Positions 19,076-28,205 are shown, numbered from the stretch's first letter. The stretch: DNA of 37,804 bases from Candidatus Paraburkholderia calva (GCA_001184395.1 LFLF01000023.1:1-37804); one strand, 5' to 3'. Notes: generated from the sequence alone by a model not told the origin. Made by a program: numbers and translations.

Positions 19076-21129
19076 TCACGAGGCAGACGCCGAAGCCTTC
19101 ACGATCGCAAGCGCCGGGCAATAGTGCGTCGCGCTCAGGTAAGACGCCTGCTGCGAGCGAACACCGGCAGCGCTGGACGTCGGCGGATCGATGAACACCT
19201 GCGCGTTATTCGAACCGGCCGGTGCGTTGAAAGTCATGGTGATCTTCCACCACGGACCCGCTCTGACCGCGCTCAACGATACCGGGTTGCCCGCGCCCCA
19301 GGTGCCGCGCACGATTGCGCCTGTGTTCGTGTTGAATACCCACGCGAACTCGGTGTTGCCGGGGTCGTCAGTCTGGATCGAGCCGCCGGGGAACACGGTG
19401 GCGTTGCTCGTCGCGAGGACGTAATCGCTGAAGCTATACGTCTGCTGACCCTGCACGCGAATGATCTCGCGGATGTTCGCGATCGCCGAGCCGTTGGTGC
19501 CGGTGACCGTCGCGGGACCGGTCGCGAAGCCGCCGGTCTGCGGCGCGGCGATGGCGGTGCCGCCGTTCTGCTGGACCCAGGCATCGGGCTTCGCGAGCGC
19601 GAGCGGCGAGTTGAGTTGATCAGGTTGCCCGCATTGCAGGCGGACGCGACCGGATCGGACGGCGGGCCATAGAAGTTGGCGATGCTGTTTTGAATCGCGT
19701 TGTCGGTAGCATCGGCGGTTGCCTTGGTAAGCAGCGCGCCTTCGAAGAACTGGATCGGTGCGGCGCTGGCGTCGCCGCCTTCGCCGAGCAACAAGCCGCC
19801 CTGCCATTGACCGTTAAATGCATGCCCCGGGTCCTTGCTGAAGATATACGCTTCAGGCGGCACGTTATCGAAGTCGAAGGTCAACACCTACTGTGACGCC
19901 GAACCGCTCTTGACCGCAAATACGTTCGACGCCCCCGCCAGCGAGTACTTCGACAATACGGTGACGAACTTCTCTTTGGCGGGCGCTTGCGGACCATAGA
20001 GATAGACGCCCGCTTCCGCATCGACGCCGGGCCAGTTGATATCGAGCGCATTGCACACCGGGTCCTTCACAATGGGCGATTGCTGGGCGTTGTCGTCGCA
20101 GTAGCCGAAGGTCGCGGCGTTGCCGTTGGAGAGCGCGAGCGCGAACATTTCGCCTTCGATTTCGCCATCATTCTTGTAGGTGCTCGGATCGGCGCTGCTT
20201 TCCATGTTGCCGTACGTGCCGCAGCACGTCGACGACACGCCGTAATGCGCGCCCGCGACCATGTAGGCAACAATATCGGTGTCGCCGATCGACTGATTCA
20301 CCGTGCCGAAGCGCTAGCGATACGCCTGCCCGCCGAGTGTCGCGAGCGCGGGAATCTGCGCGCCGTCACGGGTGACGAAACTGAGCTTCGCGGCCGCGCC
20401 CGGCAATGCGGGAAGATCGTTGCCGATCGAGACTTGCTGCGTTGGCACCTGAGCGGTCAGGGCCGTCGGCGGTTGCAGAAGTTGCACTTTGAGTGTGTTG
20501 CCGCTGCCGGGAAAAATGAGCGTCGCGAAGCCGTTGAGCACGGGCACCTTAATCGTCGCGTTCACTCCCGCGCTCTTGTTCGGTACGCTCAGCGATTGCG
20601 TGCCGTCGGCGTTCAGCGTCAGTGTTCCGGTCACATTGCCGAAGCCGCCCTTGAGCGGCGCGACGAGATCGATCTGATGTAGATATAGGACACGCTGCAG
20701 GTCGTATTCTTGCAAAACGAATTGACGCTGCCCACGTCTGCCGAACCGATCAGGCTCGCACCCTTGTTGCCGTTGACCGTCTTGCTGTTATAGGGATAGA
20801 CGTCGAGCGCCTTGTTGTCCGATGTCCGCACCAGCTTGAACAAGGGGGCAGTATAGCTCTTCGTCAAAAGACGCGTGACGCAAAAGACGCGTGACGCTGT
20901 GCGCGGCTGACAGGGCGTGGTGGCCTTAGCGGCGGCATCGCAAGGCAGCGTGGGCACGTTCGGCGCTTGCAGCGAAGCGCTGTCCACCGTGGCGGCCGCA
21001 TCGACCGACGATGCCACGCCGGCGTTCGGCGGCGCGGCATTGGGCCGAGCCGGGCCCGCTGCCGCTGTCCCCGCCGCCACACGCGGCGAGCGTGACGCTC
21101 ATAGCGAACGACGTGCACAGCAACCTCAT
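19076..21129 (-). pseudogene. GH54-like alpha-L-arabinofuranosidase lipoprotein, frameshifted
   Basis: The N-terminus is a lipoprotein signal (TSFAMSVTLAACGGG, lipobox LAAC). The catalytic-domain signatures of arabinofuranosidase B (GH54) follow across several frames: LPCDAAAKATTPC, an AHSVTR-type block, TAPLFKLVRTSDNKALDVYP, SFCKNTTCSVSYIY, IVAYMVAGAHYGVSSTCCGT and DGEIEGEMFALALSNG. The disulfide-rich CC motif typical of the family is visible in STCCGTYGN. In-frame stops occur near 20313 and 19887, and frameshifts near 21090, 20660 and 19615. The C-terminal part, IIRVQGQQTYSFSDYVLATS, and WKITMTFNAPAGSNNAQVFI, reads in one frame to 19076. Likely an exported or surface enzyme releasing arabinose from plant polymers; family assignment is by pattern memory. 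Confidence 0.75.
20865..20896. repeat. 16-bp perfect tandem duplication in the GH54-like gene
   Basis: CAAAAGACGCGTGACG occurs twice in immediate succession at 20865-20880 and 20881-20896. It lies inside the coding region. Sixteen is not a multiple of three, so the duplication alone shifts the frame by one. Confidence 0.95.
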
Positions 21130-21149
21130 TACTCTGGCAATCGTGACTT

Positions 21150-21155
21150 CCTCCT
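21150..21155 (-). promoter_or_regulatory. Orphaned strong ribosome-binding site of the GH54-like gene
   Basis: The minus strand reads AGGAGG, five bases before an ACG codon (21142-21144) that is in frame with the later ATG at 21129. The ATG at 21129 itself is 20 bases from AGGAGG, too far for good initiation. The ancestral start was probably ATG at 21144. Confidence 0.55.
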
Positions 21156-21905
21156 GTCGAGCCTATCCCGGGTGGGCACAAACTTAGGAATGCAAGTGAA
21201 TACTACCGATACGAAAGCTGTCTGGCTGAACGACGAAACGCGGAAAAGCGTGGGCGCCTTCGGTACGCTGGGTGCGCCAGGGACGTTGAGTGCGAACGAA
21301 ACGACACCCTCCTTCGTGCCGGTACGAAGGTTCCGAGACATGCAGCGTTGTGAATGTGCATTACCGAATGCCGCGCGTCGAAGTGATTCTTCGTAGTGGT
21401 TCGTCGAAGTGACGCGTCTATGTCTCGCGCGGTGGAGCCGCGAGATGGAATGCCGGGCTATGGGCCATTGTCGTCTCCTGTATTTTTCGTCGAGGGTCGG
21501 GACCGCGGCCATCGACGATGCACGCCGGATCACCGGCGACGCTGTTCGGTAATATTATAAAATAATATTACCAATACAACCTAGAATATCCCCTGTCGCA
21601 AGCTAATATTAATAAATGGATGAAACGAGCACGCAGCATATGGGACGTACGTTAGCCGTGCTTCGCTCCACATGATGGGAAGCAGAGCTATCGCGAAGTA
21701 TCGGACGACGAATAACGCCATGAGAAGGCGTTAATAATATTGCTCATAAACTGAGGGGCTTACGAGGGGGATGAACCGGTCAGGAAGGAGGCCAGGCGCA
21801 CGCCGATATCTCGGCGCGAAGTCGAGCGCATAAAAAATCGCGATCGAACCGGAGCCACCGCTCCGGCCGACCGCGCGTCAAGCACGGATTACTCAGTAAA
21901 ACGCA
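21156..21905. other. Long intergenic region, no gene recognised, AT-rich core
   Basis: No frame on either strand shows a known family. The part from 21170 to 21530 is GC-rich with short chance frames. The part from 21540 to 21760 is distinctly AT-rich and contains a perfect hairpin and two related TAATATTA-like motifs (near 21602 and 21732). It may be the remains of deleted genes plus regulatory DNA for the leftward GH54-like gene. Confidence 0.6.
21548..21572. repeat. Perfect AT-rich inverted repeat
   Basis: GGTAATATTAT and ATAATATTACC form exact 11-bp arms around an AAA loop. No T tract follows on either strand, so it is less likely a terminator than a protein-binding site or the trace of an insertion end. 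Confidence 0.85.
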
Positions 21906-22398
21906 TCAATTCACATCTACGAGCACGCGGCCGCGCAGCTTGCCCGCGAGCATCGCCTCGGCGGCTTCGCCGACCTGCTCCAGCCGCACCGTCTGCGCGG
22001 TGATCCCTTCGAGCATGCCGGCCGGCAGATCGACGACGATGCGCTCCCACGCCTTCACCCGATTCTTCGACGACAGCAGCATCACCGAATCGACGCCGAG
22101 CAGTTTCACGCCGAGCAGGATGAACGGCATCACCGTGGTCGGCAGGTCCGTGCCGCCCGCCAGGCCGCATGCGGCGACTACGCCGTTGTAGTTCATCTCC
22201 GCGAGTACGCGGGCGAACACCTTGGAGCCGACCGTGTGTCGATCGCCACCGCCCATTTCTGTCCTTCGAGCGAACGCGGCGCATTGCTCCACCGCGGGCC
22301 ATCGACGAATTCCTGCGTGCTCAGATCCTTCACGTAGTCGTGCTTTTCTTCGTTGCCGGTGAGTGCCGCGACCGTGTAGCCCATGGTGACGACGGTGC
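21906..22398 (-). pseudogene. acuI: Acrylyl-CoA reductase / YhdH-type quinone oxidoreductase, 3' remnant
   Basis: The C-terminal half of a zinc-independent medium-chain dehydrogenase remains. MGYTVAALTGNEEKHDYVKD lies where the NADPH-binding fold continues, then AVAIDT and, after a frameshift near 22235, GSKVFARVLAEMNYNGVVAA, CGLAGGTDLPTTVMPFILLG and GVDSVMLLSSKNRVKAWERI. The run GLAGGxxLPTTVMPFIL is diagnostic for the YhdH/AcuI family. About 170 N-terminal residues are missing, replaced by a fragment of another gene. AcuI detoxifies acrylyl-CoA with NADPH; a TetR gene nearby may be its regulator. Confidence 0.82.
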
Positions 22399-22588
22399 CG
22401 ATATCGCCGTGCGGCGCGAGCGCGACCGCCAGCACGCAGGTCAGGAGCGTCAGCAGAACCGCGATGACGAACGGATCCGGCATCACCTTTTCGACGAGCA
22501 CCACACATACACGAGTAAAGACGCCCAGCCCGAAGGACCGCCCCAGCCTCTCTACCGACGACGCTGCTCCTGCGTTCACCTTTTCCAT
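22399..22588 (-). pseudogene. N-terminal fragment of a membrane transporter, fused to acuI remnant
   Basis: The first 62 or so residues read MEKVNAGAASSVERLGRSFG, then VVLVEKVMPDPFVIAVLLTL and LTCVLAVALAPHGD, one strongly hydrophobic helix preceded by an amphipathic start. This resembles the N-terminus of short-chain fatty acid transporters (AtoE family), but so short a piece allows only a tentative call. The start at 22588 has GGAGA upstream. In the same frame it runs directly into the acuI remnant, so the rest of the transporter and the 5' part of acuI were deleted together. Confidence 0.55.
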
Positions 22589-22680
22589 TGCTCATGTCTC
22601 CGTTGTCTGGTGCGCTCGATGTCACTCAGTTATTCGAGTGTTGAGCCAGACGGTCGATTAATTATTGATTTTATAGCACC

Positions 22681-22713
22681 TAGTTGACTGATCGTCTACA
22701 AAAAACCTATAGT
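22681..22713 (+). promoter_or_regulatory. Promoter with overlapping TetR-like operator
   Basis: TTGACT (22684-22689) and TATAGT (22708-22713) with an 18-bp spacer form a good sigma-70 promoter for the rightward MFS-tetR genes. The sequence TAGTTGACTGATCGTCTA at 22681-22698 is an imperfect palindrome with arms TAGnnGA and TCnnCTA over the -35 element, as expected for a TetR-type repressor site. It also sits in the divergent region before the transporter/acuI fusion. Confidence 0.55.
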
Positions 22714-22790
22714 GGTGCCGGGAAAGTACTGAGAACATCGGTGACGACCCGCTAAAAAGCATCGGGCGCGACCATCAAGGAGACAGGCAA

Positions 22791-23590
22791 GTGTGTACTG
22801 AGTTGGGCGCGGAAGGTGCCAAGACATTCGACGAATCACGCGTGAATCGCGCGATCGCCACCATCGCCATCGTGCGGTTGTTCGGCACGTCGCTATAGTT
22901 CAGCGCGAATGCCGCCATGCACGATCTGCAGCTCGCGTGGCATCTCACGGCATCGGACATCGGCTGGCTGACCAATTCGGTGCAGGCGGGCTTTATCGTC
23001 GGCACGCTAATCTCGGCGTTCACCGGCATCGCCGACCGTTTGCCGACCAGCAAGGTGTTCGCGGCATGCGGGCTGCGCGGCGCGGCCTTGAACGCGCTGT
23101 TCGCGTCATGCAGTGCGGGGTTCGCATCGGCGGTCGTGTTCAGATTCGGCATGGGTATCGCGCTGGCGGACATCTATCCGCTCGGCATGAAGCTGCTGGT
23201 CACGTGGGTGCCCCAGCGCGCCGCACAGACGCTCGCCTGGCTCGTCGCCATGCTCACGCTCGGCACCGCCTCCGTGCACGGCATTCGCGGCTTGCTCGAT
23301 GGCGTGTCGTGGCAGGTCGCCGTCCTCACTTCGTCGATGCTCGCGGTCGTCGGCGCGCTGATGGTCGCCACGCTCGGCGAAGGCCCGTTCGCGCGTGTCC
23401 GTCCGCTCAGGTGGGCGGCGCGCTGACGATCCAGAATAGCCTCGGGTTCTTCCTGTCGGCGGGCTCCATTTTTTCGGCGACGAGCATTTACCATTCGTTC
23501 GGCGTCTCGATCTCGCTGATGCTGCTCCCCGGCGCGGTGATTGGCCTGCTGGCGATGAGTCCGCTGCTCAGAAAGCAGCCGTGCTGGTGA
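22791..23590 (+). pseudogene. MFS transporter, nonsense mutation and internal deletion
   Basis: The GTG start at 22791 is preceded by AAGGAGA seven bases upstream. The N-terminal helix IATIAIVRLFGTSL is followed by TAG (22896-22898) where the family motif SLWFSANA needs tryptophan. Helices 2-6 continue in frame: DIGWLTNSVQAGFIVGTLIS, then FRFGMGIALADIYPLGMKLL and VSWQVAVLTSSMLAVVGALM. After a frameshift near 23410, VGGALTIQNSLGFFLSAGSI and a last helix close the gene. The total of about 265 residues is far short of the usual 400, so a central-to-C-terminal stretch has been deleted. Substrate unknown. Confidence 0.83.
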
Positions 23591-23625
23591 GACTTCAAGC
23601 AACGCATTCAAAGGACGGTAAGACG

Positions 23626-24234
23626 ATGGCAACGGCAACGAAACGCGACACGGGTCGCCGCTCCGAACTGATCCGGCTGGGCGTGGCCCTGCTCATGGAG
23701 AAGGGATTCCACAACTTTTCGCTCGACGAACTCGTCGCGCTAGCCGGCGTGCCGAAAGGCTCGTTCCACTACTACTTCAACAGCAAGGACGCCTACTGCC
23801 TCGAAGTGATTCAGGCGTATCACGAGTACTTCGCCAAGAAGCTTGACGTCCATCTGAAAGACACGAGCTTGGCGCCGATGAAGCGCATCAAGGCCTTCAC
23901 CGAAGATGCTGCGCTCGGCATGCAGCGCCACAAGTTCAAGCGCGGCTGTCTGGTCGGCAATCTGAGTCAGGAACTGGCGGCGCTCGACGAGACCTTTCGC
24001 CATGTGCTGATGGATGTGCTCAAGGACTGGCGCAGCCGCATTCACGCATGCCTGGAAGAAAGCAAGGCGAGCGGCGAGATTCGCGCAGATGCCGACACGG
24101 CGGCGCTTTCGCGGTACTTTTGGAACGCGTGGGAAGGCGCGGTGATGTGCTCGAAGCTCGAAAAATCCCGCGAGCCGCTCGACGACGCCAGCGCCGCTTT
24201 CCTCTCGTATCTGGTCCATGCAGGCAAGCCCTGA
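23626..24234 (+). CDS. TetR/AcrR-family regulator (AcuR-like), intact
   Basis: The 202-residue product has the N-terminal helix-turn-helix at residues 15-60 (RLGVALLMEKGFHNFSLDEL, then GVPKGSFHYYFNSKDAYCLE), a near-consensus TetR DNA-binding domain. The C-terminal ligand-binding domain contains KFKRGCLVGNLSQELAALDE, a motif with a conserved cysteine shared with AcuR/NemR-type regulators. The start at 23626 has AAGGA ten bases upstream; a chance extension to 23581 is less likely. It follows the MFS gene in the same direction and is divergent from the acuI remnant, which suggests it controlled acuI and the palindrome at 22681. It appears undamaged although its likely targets are dead. Confidence 0.9.
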   Translation: MATATKRDTGRRSELIRLGVALLMEKGFHNFSLDELVALAGVPKGSFHYYFNSKDAYCLEVIQAYHEYFAKKLDVHLKDTSLAPMKRIKAFTEDAALGMQRHKFKRGCLVGNLSQELAALDETFRHVLMDVLKDWRSRIHACLEESKASGEIRADADTAALSRYFWNAWEGAVMCSKLEKSREPLDDASAAFLSYLVHAGKP

Positions 24235-24251
24235 CACTCGACATTCCAGAG

Positions 24252-24728
24252 ATGAACACAATGAGCGGAGACAACGGCTGGAGCAAGACCCTGCGCGGCG
24301 GCATGCCGAAAGCAGGCGCGATCGCCGAGCGCGATAAGGCCATGAGCATACACGACATCGAACTCTTCACCGAGATCACCGGCGACCGCAATCCGCTGCA
24401 CTATGACGAAGCGCTCGCGAAGACGTCGTCGTTCGGCGGGCTGATCGTGCAGGGCGGCGTCACTTCGGGCATGCTCAACGCGATCGGCGCGGAAGACCTG
24501 CCTGGTCCGGGCACGGTGTTTCTCGGCATGGAACTAAAGTTCTCCAAGGGTGTGCTCGTCGGCGATACGGTGACCGGCCGCGTCGAAGTGAAAACGGTGC
24601 GCGAGGATAAGCCCATCTGCACCGTCGAGGTGTCGGTCAAAATCAGCATTGAGCGGCACCGCGACGACCTACACGATGCCGCTCAAAAAGGACTGATCGC
24701 GCGCGCATTCCGTCCATCAACGGCGTGA
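24252..24728 (+). pseudogene. MaoC-like (R)-hydratase, C-terminal frameshift
   Basis: The hot-dog-fold hydratase motif FTEITGDRNPLHYDEALAK contains the catalytic Asp and His. GGLIVQGGVTSGMLNAIG and LGMELKFSKGVLVGDTVTG are typical of the MaoC/PhaJ family, which hydrates enoyl-CoA to (R)-3-hydroxyacyl-CoA. The start at 24252 closely follows tetR. Near 24640 a small indel changes frame: the expected tail ALSGTATTYTMPLKKD ends at 24696 in another frame, while the present frame runs to 24728 with 30 foreign residues. The catalytic part is complete, so some activity cannot be excluded. Confidence 0.82.
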
Positions 24729-26364
24729 CGGCAGCGCCGGTTCGCCCGGCCGTCCCGCCGAGGTCCATCCGATCGACGCGTCCGCGATATGCCGGATGCG
24801 CTTCTTGTCGATCTTGCCGACCGCCTGCGTGGAATCTGCTCAGCGAAGGCCCAGCGCTCGAGAATCCACCGTTTCGCGACTTTGGCGCCCAGGTAGGCCT
24901 GCAGTTCGGACGCATCGGCGGACTCGCCCTTGCGCAGCACCACGAGCGCGGCGGGCCGCTCCTGCCAGCGCGCACCGAGCACCGCGATCATCGCGACATC
25001 CAGCACTGCCGGATGACTCCGGATCGCGTTTTCCAGCGCGAGCGACGGAATCCATTCGTCGCCCGACTTGATGGCGTCCTTGATCCGGTCCGTGAGATAG
25101 ATGAAGCCGTCCGCATCCACCGTGCCGAGATCGCCCGTGCGCAGCCAGCCGTCCTGCAGATGCGCCTGGTCTTTCACGTCCAGATACGACTGCGTGACCC
25201 AGGGACCGCGAATCTGGATTTCGCCCACCGCGACGCCGTCGTTGGGCAACGCGGTGCCGTCGAGATCGGACACGCGCACTTCGAGGCCCCAGACTACGCG
25301 CCCCTGCGCCGCCGCACAGCGTTGCACGTCGTCGGGACTGGTCGCCCAGGCGGGCGTTTGCGCAATGGGACATCGACGATGTCTCCGTCATGCCCCACGC
25401 CTGCACCATGCGGATGCCGAGCGCGGCGTACTCCTCCCGAGAGCCGTTGTGGCACCTGCGCGCCGCCGCAACTCACCGACGCGAGCCTGCCGAGACGCGT
25501 CATGCCGCGCTCTCTCATCTCCGCGAGCACGTCCGACCAGATGGTCGGCACGCCGGCCGCAACCGTCTGCCCTTCCGATTCGATGAGCCCGATCAGATCC
25601 GCAGGCTGCAGCGACGCGCCCGGCAGCACCAGATCGCAGCCCGCCATCAGCGCGGCAAACGGCAGCCCCCAGGCGTTGACGTGATAGAGCGGCACGGTGG
25701 GCAGCAGCACATCGTGGCTGCTCAGGCCGACCGAATTCGCCGTGCAGATGCTCATCGCCTGAAGCCAGATCGAGCGGTGGCTGTAGGCCACGCCTTTCGG
25801 CATGCCGGTCGTGCCGCCGGTGAAGCAGATGATCGCCGCCTCGTTCTCGTCGATATCCGGCCAGTCGATGCGCGCCTCGCCCTCCGCGGATAGCGTCTCG
25901 TAGTCCACGGTTTCGCACGGCAGCGCGTGCGCCGTGTCGATCTCGCCCTCACGCCGATCACGACCGCCAGCTTCAGCAGCCGTGCCGCGAACGACGCGAA
26001 TCGTTCGAGATTCGCGCCGTCGATCGAGTATGACGACCTCCTCGTTCGCATGCTCCGCGATATACGCCTGATCGTCCGCATGCAGCCTCACGTTGATCGT
26101 GTGCAGGATGCGCCCGCTCGCCGGTACGCCGAGATACGCCTCGAGATGCTCGCGCGATGCGCCGGCCAGCGGGCCGACCACCGTTCCCAGCGGATGACCG
26201 CGCGCAGCGCGCCGCCCCGCGCGGTGCGCCAGATCGGCGAAGCTCTGTTCGATGCGCCGACCATCCGCCGCGACGGACACGATCCGCGAACGGCCGTTGA
26301 CGCGGCACGCATGACGCAACAACAAGGCGAGGCCGAGCTGATTCGCCTGCATCGTACTTTTCAT
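24717..26364 (-). pseudogene. Acyl-CoA synthetase (AMP-binding ligase), frameshifted
   Basis: This was an adenylate-forming ligase, activating a carboxylic acid with ATP and CoA. It resembles medium/long-chain FadD-like enzymes. The P-loop motif CFTGGTTGMPKGVAYSHRS is clear, followed by LPTVPLYHVNAWGLPFAALM, and further on VWGLEVRVSDLDG, GEIQIRGPWVTQSYLD and the hinge motif DGWLRTGDLGTVDADGFIYL. The C-terminal lysine region reads VGKIDKKRI in a third frame. At least five frameshifts are present (near 26200, 25960, 25470, 25330 and 24800). The start at 26364 lies 33 bases after the enoyl-CoA hydratase stop. Its 3' end converges on the MaoC gene. Confidence 0.88.
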
Positions 26365-26397
26365 CGTCGTATCCAGAGATGCGTGCGGGCCCGGGGC

Positions 26398-27222
26398 TCA
26401 GAGCTTGCCGTAGCGCGAATCCGCGCCAGTCGAGCGCGTGGCGCAACCCTTCCTGCTTCACGCGCTGCGCGAAGCAGGCCTTCTCCGGCGAATAGGCCGC
26501 GTTGAGGGGCGCCGCGACATCGAGATTCGCGTTCACCGCCTGCCGCAGACCCATCGCCTCATAGGCACGCGTCAAGGCGACCTTGGTGAGCTTGAGTGTA
26601 ATGTTCGGCACGACTGCGATCTTCTTCGCGAGTTTCTCGACCGTTGCCGTCAGGTCGTCGGGCGAAACCACGCGGTTGATCAGGCCGATCCGCTCGGCTT
26701 CCGCGGCGGGATCATGTCGCCGGTCAGCAGCAGCTCGTTGGTCTTCTTCTGGCCGATGAGAAACGGCATCAGGATCGTCACGGGACCGGAGCCGAAACGG
26801 ATTTCCGGTTCGCCGAACTGCGAGCGGTCGGTCGCGACGATCATGTCGCAGGCCATCGCCAGTTCGCACGCGCCCGCCAGACACCAGCCGTCCACCGCCG
26901 CGATCGTGGGCTTGTGCGAGGCCCAGACCGACATCGAGAGATCGACGTTGCGGGTCAGCGCGTCGTGCCAGTCTTCCGGATATTCGATTCCCGCCGCCAC
27001 TTCTTCGGCAATGTCATAACCCACCGAAAAAGCCTTCCCCACGCCCTTGATGACAATCACGCGGACCGCCTCGTCCTCGTTCAGCTTGCTGCGGACCCAT
27101 TGCCGCATCGTGATGAGGACCGTCGACGACAGCGCGTTGAGCTTGTCTGGCCGGTTGATGGCCAACCAGGCGATGCCGTCCCGCATGTCACAGCGCACGA
27201 CTTCGTTTGCGTCTTCCTGCAT
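26398..27222 (-). pseudogene. Enoyl-CoA hydratase/isomerase family protein, frameshifted
   Basis: Crotonase-fold enzyme. The N-terminus DGIAWLAINRPDKLNALSST is the standard family start. KAFSVGYDIAEE and KPTIAAVDGWCLAGACELAM form the oxyanion-hole region, followed by CDMIVATDRSQFGEPEIRFG. A one-base change near 26700 shifts the frame after LLLTGDMIP, and the rest, AERIGLINRVVSPDDLTATV and LTKVALTRAYEAMGLRQAVN, reads in another frame. A second slip near 26412 hides the native C-terminus DSRYGKL ending at 26398. The length of about 275 residues is normal. Together with the ligase it indicates a CoA-linked acid degradation route with unknown substrate. Confidence 0.87.
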
Positions 27223-27264
27223 TGCGCGTCTCCAAAGTATGTCGTTAATGGATGAGTGACAGGT

Positions 27265-27812
27265 TCACGCGCCTTCGACTTCGAGCGTGGGCACCATGCG
27301 AATGGCCGTCACGAAGTTCGAGAAATTCGGCGAGATTTTCATGACGATCGCGTGGAGTTCTTCGAGCTTCTCGCGCGGCGCATTCGATTTGATGCGCACC
27401 GTGTAGCGCACTTCCTCGTAACCCGGCTTCACGGATGCATCCAGCCCGAGGAAACCGCGCAAATCGAGCTGGCCGAATTTCTCGATCTCTAGCTTGTCGA
27501 GCTTGACGCCCAGCACGGCGGCGTTGGCGGCGTATCCCACCGACATGCAGGCGTTCAGCGCCGCGAGCAGCAGTTCCTGCAGATTCGGCATGGCGTTGGT
27601 GCCGAGCAGTTCGTCCGGTTCGTCGGCGCCAATATCGAAGCTGCGCTGGATGGTCCACTCGCCGAGCCGGTAACTCGTGACCGTCGCTGCGGTCTTTGTG
27701 CGCCCTTCCCATCGGGTCGATACCGTAAAGGCCGCCGTGCTGGTTCGGGCCGTTGTTTGACGCCTTCCGCAAAGGCGCTCAAAGCGCCGACATCGATGCC
27801 ATTCAGATTCAT
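27265..27812 (-). pseudogene. OsmC-family protein, frameshifted
   Basis: OsmC proteins are small thiol peroxidases or related redox proteins. The start at 27812 is preceded by AGGAGAG. The N-terminal piece is MNLNGIDVGALSAFAEGVKQ; two frameshifts near 27755 and 27670 follow. The downstream frame gives MPNLQELLLAALNACMSVGY, including the conserved catalytic cysteine in LNACM, then FLGLDASVKPGYEEVRYTV and EKLEELHAIVM. The second usual cysteine, often followed by P, is not visible; the sequence has KISPNFSNF there. It lies between the AhpD-like gene and the enoyl-CoA hydratase gene. Confidence 0.83.
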
Positions 27813-27873
27813 GTGTCTCTCCTGCAAAACGGTTGAGCGAAAGCGTTGAATGTGTCCGCGTGCGGCGGATGCG

Positions 27874-28205
27874 TCAGCCCTGATCGAACGCGTCGAGCGC
27901 GCGGGCCGAATAGACGAGCGCGGCGCCGCATTCAGATTGATCGCGACACCCAGCGCCTCGGCCAGTTAGCCGGCACTCGCGCCGGCCTTTTTCGCTTCGA
28001 CGGTGTGAAACGCGATTCAGCCGTCGCAGCGCGTGGTGACGGCCACCGTGAGCGAGATCAGTTTGCGCGTCTTCGCATAGAGATGAGCGGTCTTTTCGCC
28101 GGCCTGCGCGAGCGCGGTGACGCCCTGCATCGTGCCGGGCGAAAGCTTGCCGAGTAGTCCGAGCCGTTCATTCAGTTGGCCGCGATATTCGTTCCAGTCG
28201 ATCAT
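27874..28205 (-). pseudogene. AhpD/carboxymuconolactone-decarboxylase family protein, two stops
   Basis: The start at 28205 follows AAGGAAA. The sequence MIDWNEYRGQLNERLGLLGK leads to LYAKTRKLISLTVAVTTRCD, the AhpD-family helix before the catalytic CxxC. The motif should read CDGCIAFH but the second cysteine codon is TGA (28017-28019). A second stop, TAA at 27966-27968, sits in AGASAG-LAEALG where a glutamate is expected, and a one-base loss follows near 27930. Reconstructed length is about 110 residues, normal for the family. It heads a minus-strand operon with OsmC, enoyl-CoA hydratase and acyl-CoA ligase genes. Confidence 0.85.

Noticed and set aside
21129-21533. A 134-codon minus-strand frame upstream of the GH54-like gene
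   Set aside because: No family resemblance and it runs over the ribosome-binding site region; likely chance.
28017-28019. Selenocysteine at the TGA of the AhpD-like gene
   Set aside because: A second in-frame stop (27966) and a further frameshift make ordinary decay the simpler reading; kept only as a low-interest check.
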